From Warburgia ugandensis (lineage: Eukaryota > Streptophyta > Magnoliopsida > Canellales > Canellaceae), in the NCBI GenBank assembly GCA_035236585.1, contig CP141127.1:51582001-51646000 (forward strand): a stretch of DNA of 64,000 nt, read 5' to 3'. Positions within the stretch are counted from its first letter, which is position 1. The number at the start of each line of letters is the position of its first letter. Positions 49,350 through 59,548 of the stretch are shown here, in pieces. The position numbers and the translations under genes are program-made. The notes beneath the pieces were generated by a model. It saw only the letters and a program-made list of their open reading frames with translations. It made no database searches and was not told where the DNA came from.

Positions 49350-50843
49350 AAATGACTAATTGATGGCCTTAAAATACTTGCTCTTCCACTCTTCCTCTAA
49401 GACATCATATTGATCCTTGATCACACCCGAGTTGTGAAAAAACAAATGGACTAGTCGCTGTCCTGTCTTGTTTTCTTTTTCAATAGATCTTTATGTACTC
49501 ATGTAGTGGCAAAGTTGGATATCACCAAATTTTCCTTTTTTTGGACTACAACCACTAGTGTTTCTTATATGTTAATGGAATAGTAAATATTGCCATCAAA
49601 CTACTTGTAGAATTTAATTTCTAGTTGGTCACCATTCTACTTTGAAAATTTCCAGCTGCATAATGTCCTTAAATTTGATACTCTACTAAAAGTCTTAAAT
49701 CGCATCTGCTTTGTCTCTATTATACTCTTTTACAATAAAATCACCAACTCCACTAGTATTATTCCTTCAAATTTGATTGGTTTATCTTCCCATCGGATTC
49801 AAGATGAAAGATTTGTATGTATCTCCATAAAGTCATGATCTTCTTCTTTTGAATATTCAATATTCATTGAATACTCGTAGTTACATCTCTATGTCTTTCT
49901 CTCTTTTCATCAAAATCCTCATTTTTGTCTACCTAGATCAATGTCTTTTGTTGCATATAATCGATACTACATCTACTCCGTTACTTAACAGATATGATAA
50001 ACTGAATGCTTCTCAAAAATTCTAAACTGTCTTAAGATCATTGAAATCCTCAGTTGCCTGTAGCCTAAATAAAATTCATACAATGTCTTAATAATGACAT
50101 TGACGTTTTGATCATTCTATACTTTTCTTACAAGTTCATGTTAGGATCAATCTATTATCACAGATCTATCATCCCCAATATTATCGTCAAAGTCTTTTAG
50201 TAACTCTGGCGAATACAGTTCCTTATCATATTCGTGTTCACTTCACTTTTCATAAGACTCCAATTAAGGTATCCAAAATTGAGCTAAGTCTTTCAAGATC
50301 CATACCTTTGTGATCTAGTACGAGTCACAGTTCTTTCCTAATATCATCTTGCATTCTCATCCCTCTTAGATTATCATCAAAATCTTCTCAAAGTTCATCT
50401 TTTCCATCCCCTATCATATTCATATTTTGATATTCTTTAGAAGGGTAAGATAGCCATCTAGGTTCTTCGATTTTCTCACCTACGGTGAGATTACTCTATT
50501 ACAGGTCAGAACTATTTACTAACAAGTTCACTAACATCTTCATTCATCATTCTCATCATAATCTAATTTGTATATGAGTTTCCCTGTTTGCACCACTGCA
50601 CAACAATCCTTATAGATACAATTTAAGCCATCCAATATCTAAGTATTTGCTAGACCCATCTCCTTTTTCACTTATTTGTTTATGGTGAAATGCCTTGAGC
50701 ATTAATATTGTAATACTCAAATAGAAGTAGTCATCTCTACTACTTCTATTTATACTACTTCTTCTTGATTTTCTCTATTGTCTATGACCCTTGGACATGC
50801 TGGACTGGCTGTGAAAGGATAAAACTTGGGCTCTGATACCAAC
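49350..50843 (-). other. E4 interior, part 2
   Basis: Continues the LARD interior after E5 (aaatgactaattgatggcc). It matches E2 from about 8710 to 10349 and E6 from about 46480 to 48082. It ends at the primer site. No coding motif is seen. Confidence 0.85.
50825..50841 (-). other. E4 primer binding site
   Basis: The plus strand reads cttgggctctgatacca, i.e. TGGTATCAGAGCCCAAG on the minus strand, two bases from the LTR end at 50844. Confidence 0.88.
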
Positions 50844-53572
50844 TGTGACGACCCTGGTTTTCCCATGCATTTTTAAATGCAAGATCTAATTCCTAAGGCG
50901 GGATGCAGCCCTATTTGAAAACCATTTTTATAAAAAAAAATGCAATGCAGCAGAAAATCTTTTCATTTAAACTCATTTTGAAAACCCCGAGTGTCATTTG
51001 CTTTCACAACAATCAAAGTAGTTTTTGAAAAACTTCAGAAATCATAAATGTTTTCCCAGGTCTATCCAGTCAGAGCTCACAACCCAAGTGTAAATAAATA
51101 CAAATACATGTCCAAAGGGTAGAGTGTTTACTTACATGTATAATTGTCTCCTTTTGATTTACTTGCTTGTAGCACTAACATTTCATGAGGCGTCTTCTAC
51201 TCGTGAATGGAGCTGTCCTAAAAAATGATATATATTTGGGTGAGTATATACTATACTCAGTAGGAGTCTATCACTACTAGTTTTACAATGCAAGATATGT
51301 TTAAAATCATATGCTCTTTAAAACATGTGCATGTTTGAACACTCATGTTCAATATCGATATTAAAAACCATTGTCGAATTGGAATATTGACGACTTAAAG
51401 AATTGCATAATCCAAGTTGAAAGTATCATATATATCATAAACATAATGATATGCATAAGATGTTCAACTGAATCCAACTCATGGATATGTGGTATGGTCG
51501 ACCATCCTCATGTCATGCCATATGCAATGCAAGTAAATCATCAAAAACATAGGGCCCACTATTCCCACGACCTCCTTGCCGTGTGGTCCCCGGGCACCTG
51601 GGGACACAGGGTCATAGCCTCCAAAGGGCATATGACACTTCGACCTAGTGTCGTGACACCAGTGGTAGCCCCTGTACCACATGCAGTCGAAGCAGGGACA
51701 TGCCTTTTTGGCGTGGTACCCTTTCCACCTAATAGTGGTAGAGGTTGGGAGGCCACCCCGAACCTCTCGGCATAGCGCCCAGGAGCTTACTAGCCCAAAT
51801 CATATACGATCAATCAAGCAAAATCCTCTTTTTCAAAACCTGTCCTCTTTGGGTCCCTCACAATTTCCTGGCCCTCACAATTGCCTACTCAGCATCTTAT
51901 GGGCACTCCAGCGTCTTTTGGTAACCCTCAAGGACATGCAATTTTCCAAGACTCAATAATCACAAATCAAGCAATTTATGCAATCGTTTACAAAACATGT
52001 CTATGCATAATATATTTATCATATGCATGTTGAATTCATTTATGAGCTTACTTCATGCTAAACAAGTCATGTAACTTAAAACTTAAAACATGCAATCTCA
52101 AAGCAATCATGGGTTCTTTCTAAAAGTCTAGTAGCGATAGAGCACCTACCTCGAAGTTTCCTGGAGTCGCGTCCTTCATTACTCAACCCGTCCTTCATTA
52201 CTCAACCCAACCCTGGTCTCATTTATAAAATCCTAGATATGAATGGATAGCAAGGAGTCCTTACCAATTTCGATCTATTTAGAGATTAGATCGTTAGGTC
52301 TGCCTTTCAGGGTTCATGGGTCCTTGCCTAATTTAGTGTCAGGCTAGATCCTATGATATGGATCTACTATTCAATGGTTAGACTCTATAAATTGTCTTAT
52401 GATCCTAATTTTATAGTCTCATTAGGTCCGCGCGTCATGGTTTCCAAGACGTGTGCATGCCCTGGTCGAACTAGGACCCATGCCTGCATATCGTGTGTGC
52501 CCAACGGTCGTGCCAGGGACCTCGTTCGCACGTGCACATGCATGCCCAAGCAATCTGCTATGACGGGCATCCTAGATGGCATCGCGCGGACGCATCTTTG
52601 GCATAGCATGACACGTCTCAGCTCCCAGGGCACCCCGTGCATCCCGGTCGAGCCAGGACCCATGCCCCACATTGCGTGCGCACCCGAAGGTCGCACCAGG
52701 GACTGTGTATGCACTGTCGCACGCCTAGAACCCATCCCAGGGACCCTATCCCAGGCGCACGTGAAGCGTGGCGTCCCTGGGACGCCTTGTTCGCACAGAG
52801 CTGGATGGAACCGGCTAGGACGTTCTTTGGCTAGGAAAATCAGCTGGGAAAAACTAGATCCGGCAAGGATCTGGCCTGGGGGAAAGAAAAATGGAGAGAG
52901 GGAAAGACGGGCTTACTTGCGTAGCCTAGGGAGCACCTATCGTTCGTGGTAGACCCCCTTTCCGGTTCTGAAACTCCATGTCACCGAAAAACTCAACAAA
53001 GGAGAAAAACCCAATTTTTTGGTGATTCCATGGAAGAAATGGGGAAGAGAAAGAAGGGAAATGGCTAGCCTGAAGAACTTGGCCGTTGCCGAAAATCACA
53101 GGGAAGTTGGAGATGGGTTTCCAATTTTTTGCCGGAAACCCCAGCCCCAAATGGCCGAAAAAATTGTGATTTGAAGAGGGAATAGGGGCTTTTTATAGCC
53201 TTGCTATGGAGGTAGCAGAAACCTCTGGAAACTAGGGTTTCTGGAGAAATCTAGAGGAAGAAGAAGACAGGGTGTCGTTATCAAAATGGCCCCCTGCGTT
53301 TTTTGTCTTTTTCATTTTTAATTTAAACTACAGAAATGCCCCTAATAAGTAAACGACTATAACTTCTTCATACCAACTCCATTTTTTACATTCCTTGAGG
53401 CATTGGATTCAATTTCTCAAGTAGAATCTAATGGTACCAAGTTTTCTTATAAATTCCCTCATTTAATATTTTTAATAAAGTAAAACATTTAACATGGTTC
53501 ATTTCCCATAGAATGTCCAATTCATTTGTGTTAATTGGATGAAAAATAGCGTAAATTGCTCGGGTCACTGCA
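50844..53572 (-). repeat. E4 5' LTR (type B U3)
   Basis: Direct partner of 36347-39059, 2729 bp. The conserved palindrome is at 51242-51258. The TATA box is at 53190-53197 on the minus strand. The outer end abuts the TCGGA duplication and satellite sequence. Confidence 0.92.
53190..53197 (-). promoter_or_regulatory. TATA box of E4 5' LTR
   Basis: TATAAAAA on the minus strand in ggctataaaaagccc. This copy would drive E4 RNA. Confidence 0.65.
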
Positions 53573-54945
53573 TCGGATGAAAAAGTTATGAAAATTTGAA
53601 TATGAAGGCATTTTAGAAATTAAAATAAGGATTCAAAATGCATGGGGCCATTTGAATATGAAGGGCACTTTTAAAGTTGAAGGGCATTGAAGTAATTAAA
53701 AGATTAAAAAAAAAGGATTCAAAATGCATGCGGCCATTTTGATAACAACACCCTCCCTTTGCCTCTGCATCTGCACCACATCTGCACCCCATTGCGCAAG
53801 GAAAGACAATAGCCGGTCGCGATGCCCACCTCTTATCACTGTTTGCAGCATTCAGAAGTAATGTAACTACCCCAATTTTAAGGTCCTATTTGGAAGATTG
53901 GATTAAATGGGAGCATGAATGTTTTATAAATATTGAATTAAGAATTTGTTAATGGAATCTAACGGCTCAAAGAACACTAAAAACAGAATTCGTATAAAAA
54001 AATTTATGAGCATTTGATGTTGAAGGCCATTTTGGTAATCAAAAGATTCAAAAAAAAAAAAAACAGGAGCCAAAATGTAGGGAGCATTTTGATGATGACA
54101 CCCTCCCTCCATCTCATGTCTCCCCCAAGAAAGATGGTAGGCTATCGTGCTACCCACCTCCAGTCACAGTTTGTTACGTTGAGAAATAATGTAACTACCT
54201 AAATTATAAAGCCCTATTTGGAAGATTGGATTGAACAGGAAGATGAATGTCTTATAAATTTTAATTTAAGAAGATATAATTTGTTGATAATATTCACATA
54301 ATTTCATTCTTTTCAAAAAATGAAGTCCAATGTCACAAAGAACACTGAAAATGTAGTTCGGATGAAAAAGTTATGCACATTTGAATAACAAGGGCATTTT
54401 AGAAATTAAAATAAGGATTCAAAATGCAAGGGGCCATTTGAATATGAAGGGCACTTTTAAAAATGAAGGGCATTTAAGTAATTAAAAGAATTTTTAAAAA
54501 AAGGATTCAAAAAGGGTTGGGCCATTTTGATAACAACACCCTCCCTTTTGTCAGTGCATCTGCACCACATATGCACCCCATTGCGCAGGGAAAGATGATA
54601 GGCGGTCGCGATGCCCACCTTTTGTCACTGTTTGCAGCGTTGGGAAGTAATGTAACTTCCCCAATTTTAAGGTCCTATTTGGAAGATTGTATTAAATAGG
54701 AGGATGAATGTTTTATATAGATTGAATTAAGAATTTGGTCATGGAATCCAATGGCTCAAAGAACACTGAAAATGGAGTTCGTATAAAAATTTTATGAGCA
54801 TTTGATGTTGAAGGTCATTTTGGTAATCTAAAGATTCAAAAAAAAAAAAAAAGGTGTCAAAATGTAGGCAGCATTTTGATGATGACACCCTCCCTCCATC
54901 TCATGTGTCCCCCAAGAAAGAAGGTAGGCTATCATGCTACCCACC
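53573..54945. repeat. Satellite array, segment 4 (just under 2 units)
   Basis: Resumes in phase after E4 (tcggatgaaaaagttatg), with anchors near 54111 and 54878. The step from 36075 to 54111, corrected for E4 and one target copy, is about 805 bp. The array therefore continued uninterrupted before E4 inserted. It ends at the start of E7. Confidence 0.95.
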
Positions 54946-56236
54946 TGTGACGACCCGTGTTTTCTCATGCATTTTTAAATGCAAGATCTAATTCCTAAGG
55001 CGGGATGCATCCCTATTTGAAAGCCATTTTATAAAAACAATGCAATGCAGCGAAAAATCTTTTGTTTTAAACTCGTTTTGAAAATGCCGAGTGTCATTTG
55101 CTTTCACAACAACCAAAGTAGTTTTTGAAAATTTCAAAAATCATAAATGTCTTCCTAGGTCTATCCAAATACAAATACAAATTTCAACTATAATTAAATA
55201 CAAATACATGTCCAAAGGGTAGAGTGTTTACTTACATGTATAATTGTCTCTTTTTTATTTACTTGCTCCTGAGGCGTCTTCTACTCGTTAGTGGAGTTGT
55301 CCTAAAAAATAATATATTTGGGTGTCTTCTATCATGCGCATATCCTGTCCTTAAGTACTTACTTGTGTTTGAAAAAAGTTAAGGATTGGGTGAGTATATA
55401 CTATACTCAGTTGGAGTCTATCACTACTAGTTTTACAATGCATGCTATGTTTAAAATCAAGTGCTCTTTAAAACATGTGCATGTTTGAACACTCATGTTC
55501 AATATCGATATTAACAACAATTGTCGAATTGGAATACTGACGACTTAAAGAATTGCATAATCCAAGTTGAAAGTATCATATATATCATAAACATAATGAT
55601 ATGCATAAGATGTTCAACTGAATCCAACTCATAGATATATGGTATGGTCGACCATCCTCATGTCATGACATATGCAATGCAAGTAAATCATCAAAAACAT
55701 AGGGCCCACTATGCCCACGACCTCCTTGCCATGTGGTTCCCGGGCACCTGGGGACACCCGGTCATAGCCTCCACGTGGTATATGACACCTCGACCCAGTG
55801 CCATAACACCAGTGGTAGCCCCCTGTACCACATGCAGTTGACGTAGGGACATGCCTTTTTTTTTTGGCGTGGTACCCTTTCCACCTAATAGTGGTAGAGG
55901 CTGGGACGCCACCCCAGACCTCTCAGCATAGCCCCCACAAGCTTACTAGCCCAAATCATATACAATCAATAAAGCAAAAACCTATTTTTCAAAACCTGTC
56001 CTCTTTGGGTCCCTCACAACTGCCTACCTAGCGTCTTTTGGGCACTCTAGTGTCTTTTGGTAACCCTCAAGGACATATAATTTTTCAAAACTCAATAACC
56101 ACAAATCATGCAATTTATGCAATCGTTTGCAAAACATGTCTATGCATAATATATTTATCATATGCATGCTGAATTCATTTATAAACTTAAGTCATGCTAA
56201 ACAAGTCATATAACTTATACTTAAAACATGCATTCT

Positions 56237-56392
56237 CAAAACAATCATGGGCGCTTTTTAAAAGTCTAGTAGCGATAGAGCACCTACATCAAAACATCAT
56301 GGGTTCTTTTAAAAAGTCTTGTAGCGATAGAACTCCTACATCAAAACATCATGAGTTCTTTTAAAAGGTCTAGTAGCGATAGAGCACCTACC
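56237..56392 (-). repeat. 52-bp tandem triplication in E7 LTR
   Basis: The motif gtctagtagcgatag (with variants) starts at 56264, 56316 and 56368, an exact 52-bp step, joined by catcaaaacatcatg. E5 has two copies of the same unit, while E1, E2, E3 and E4 have one. Confidence 0.9.
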
Positions 56393-57406
56393 TCGAAGTT
56401 TCCTGGAGTCACGTCCTTCATTACTCAACCCGACCCTGGTCTCATTTATAAAATCCTGGATATGAATGGATAACAAGGAGTCCTTATTAATTTCGATCTA
56501 TTTAGAAATTAGATCACTAGGTTTACCTTTTAGGGTTCATGGGTCCTTGCCTAATTCAGTGTCAGGCTAGATCCTATGATATGGATCTACTATTCAATGG
56601 TTAGACTCTATAAATTGTCTTATAATCCTAATTTTATAGTTTCATTAGGTCTGCGCATCATGGTTTCCAAGACGTGTGTGCGCCCTAGTTGAACCAGGAC
56701 CCATGCCTGCACGTCGTGCGCCCCCAAAGGCCGTGCCAGGGACCGAGTTCGCATGTGCACATGCATGCCCAAGTGACGCGTTATGACGCGCGTCCCGAAT
56801 GGCATCGCGTGGATGCATCTTTGGCGTAGCATGATGCGTCTCAGCTCCCAGGGCACCCTGTGCATCCCGGTCTAGCCAGGACCCATGCCCCACATGGCGC
56901 GTACACCCAACAACCGCACCAGGGACCGTGTATGCACTGTCGCACGCCTCGAACCCATCCCAGGTGCACGTGAAGCGTGGTGTCCATGGGATGCCTTGTT
57001 CGCACAGAGCCGGATGGAACGAGCTTTCCCCGGCATGTTTTTTGGCTGGGAAAAGCCAGATCCGGCATGGATCTAGCCTGGAAGAAGTAAAAACAAAGCG
57101 AGATTGAGAGAGGGGGAGAAAACCTACCTGGGTAGCCCCAACATGGTGCCCTCTTCCGGTGGTGCATTTCCCTCTATGCCTGCCGGAAACCCCTGTTGTC
57201 TGGAACCCACGACGAAGGGGGAAAACCCCAACTTCCGATGAGGCCAGAGGAAGAAGAGGGGAGGTGGAGAGATGGGAATGGCCGGCCTGACTCGGGCCTG
57301 GCCAAAATGTGCAGGGAAAGCTAGAGACGGGTTTTTTTATTTTTGCCAGAAACCCCAGCCTCAAATGGCCGAAAAAATCTTGATTCGATGAGGAGGGAAT
57401 AGGGGC

Positions 57407-57414
57407 TTTTTATA
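57407..57414 (-). promoter_or_regulatory. TATA box of E7 LTR
   Basis: TATAAAAA on the minus strand in ggctataaaaagccc, as in E4. Confidence 0.65.
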
Positions 57415-57794
57415 GCCTTACTATGGCGGTGCTGCCAATGGCTATACCGCTATTGGCAGTGGTGGAAACCTTTGGAAACTAGGGTTTCTGGAGAAATCTA
57501 GAGGAAGAAGAAGACGGGGTGCTATTATCAAAACGGCCCCTTGCGTTTTCTATCTTTTTCGTTTTTAATTTTAATTACAAAAATGCGCCTAATCTTTAAA
57601 CGGCCGTAACTTCTTCATCCGAACTCCATTTTCGTTGGATTCCATTTTTCGAGTAGAATCTAATGGTATCAAGTTTTCTTATAAATTCCTTTGTTTAATG
57701 TTTTTAATAAAGTAAAACATTTAACATGGATCATTTCCCACAGAATGTCCAATTCATTTGTGTTAACTGGATGTAAATTGCTCGGGGCATTACA

Positions 57795-59548
57795 TTATTA
57801 CCCCCTTAAAAGAATTTTGTCCTCGAAATTCCACAAATTCTTACCTTCAAGTTAGCTGTCTTCTTTTGCTCCAACCCTATATGTCTGTTTGTTAATTCCT
57901 CAAGTTAGTACGTAGAGGAAATGTGTCCTTAAAACCCTTTCACATTATCATGCAACCCATCCTAGGCACATTCTCACTTTACCATCTTTGTAATTCCTTC
58001 CTCAAGACCTTACATATATATATATATATATCGTCAATATATCTTATCCGTTTACTTTAAGTATATATGGACCGCTTTCGCTGCGTACTCTGATACATAG
58101 TCCCATGCGTGCCAGTTTATCATTACTGGTTTCTATTTGTATTTGTATTAGTTACCCATCCTTAGATGCTCATATTCCTCTGATCATGTATAGGATAGTC
58201 TCCTTAGATGACCATACTCTCCTAGTCGTATATAAATTACTTCATACTTCTTTGAGATCATATGATCTTATTCCTCCTATTTCATTTTGAATAGCATAGG
58301 ATAATCCCTTTTTCCTCTTGTCTTCCATCTAGTGACCTCTTCATCATCCACATCTCCTACTAATGGTTTGTTGTATGTCATTAGTAAGTGTTCAACAAAA
58401 AAGGTTACATTCTTTCTATTGTGTCTAACTTTGCATCTTATCTTTCATATTTGTCCCCAAGATACTTCAATAGCTGATATGGTGTCATGTGTCCTCCATT
58501 TATATTAATGATAAAGCCAAACCCTTGATTAACTTCGAATTTCAACTGTCTGTCGCTTTTCTACTATAACTTGGGTCCTCAACCCATATTATATTCAAAA
58601 TAAAATAATTCAAGTAGCATCCTCTATCACTAATACTATCTCATATTACGATTAGGATATCCAAACTGTACATCAAGTTTAATAGATGTTGAAGCCATCA
58701 AAATTTTTTTTTTTTTTTTTCCCTTAAATGTTTATGCAAACTCATGTCAAATGTTTTATGGTTAATTCATCATTATGGGTCAAATGTTCTCGTCCAGAGG
58801 CCTATCTCACTAGTCACATCAATTTGTCATTAGGATTTCCAACAATGTTCCCATTTATGCAAAGAGTCTCTTATTCATAACCGAGTACCTTTACTAGTTC
58901 ATGGTTGAATCCTTTGTCATTATCCTCTTTGTCCTTTCTTTGCTTGATGGTTTTCTTCGTAATCTTTCAGTCCAAAAGTTCTATACTCAATCCTATAGGG
59001 TTAGTCCTTAGGAAATTCCTTCAATTGATTTTTCATACTTGGTATATACACATAACAACTAACTATTTGTCTAAAGGCAACGTAACATCAAATCTTCACC
59101 TTCTAATGTGATGGCCACCTCAACTTTTCTCCTTCCATTCCCTATATCAATATATTGTTCAATCTTTTATCAAGGCTTTATCGTCAACCATGCAGTCTGT
59201 ATTGTCAGGTGTTATCCTCATAAGTCGTGGTTTTCTTAATTCCTCAAATTTTATCTTTCAAGTGCCTCCTCATACTTAGCTTATAATAGCAGTTCTCATT
59301 CAATAGCTACTACATCAAGTCATGCTGGAGCTGTTAATTCATCAAATTTGAAAAACACTCAAGTAAGCATAGAACATTTTCGTAGACATATAGAAAGAGA
59401 ATTTATTTGATTACCTATTGATCTCTGACCAGAAGTATAGGTTATAAGCTCAACGATCTCTCTAAAGCGATCAGTGCTTATCTGCCTTTCTTTTCAATCC
59501 AAGTTAGCAGTGTCTTTCAGACCCACAGTGATTTCTATGGTTTGACAT
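57795..59548 (-). other. E7 interior, visible part, with polypurine region at 57795-57835
   Basis: The reversed TTCGAGGACAAAATTC polypurine motif and LARD sequence, closest to E4 (39060-40790). A (ta) stretch lies near 58015-58030 and a T-run near 58698. No coding motif is seen. It is broken off by E8 at 59549. Confidence 0.83.

Larger units (their letters stand above)
36347..53572 (-). mobile_element. E4: LARD-like LTR element carrying nested E5 and E6
   Basis: Minus-strand element flanked by the 5-bp duplication TCGGA (36342-36346 and 53573-53577). LTRs are 36347-39059 (2713 bp) and 50844-53572 (2729 bp). The interior (39060-41096 plus 49350-50843, about 3.5 kb without the nested DNA) resembles the E2 interior and holds no coding motif. 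The first 260 bp or so of its LTRs differ at about 4% of sites, which makes it one of the younger insertions here. It is structurally complete for its class. Confidence 0.92.
54946..57794 (-). repeat. E7 3' LTR (type B U3), 2849 bp
   Basis: On the minus strand it starts TGTAATGCCCCGAGC at 57794. The satellite-like U3 block is at about 57500-57665, the TATA box at 57407-57414 and the palindrome at 55392-55408. A 52-bp tandem triplication lies at 56237-56392. The CG-rich leader (about 56640-57370) happens to hold a 239-codon open stretch in the sense direction that resembles no known protein. Confidence 0.9.

Noticed and set aside
56645-57364. 239-codon open stretch on the minus strand in the E7 LTR leader, downstream of the TATA box
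   Set aside because: It is in a CG-rich segment where stops are rare. The matching parts of the E3 and E4 LTRs do not keep the frame, and the composition is low-complexity with no recognisable domain.
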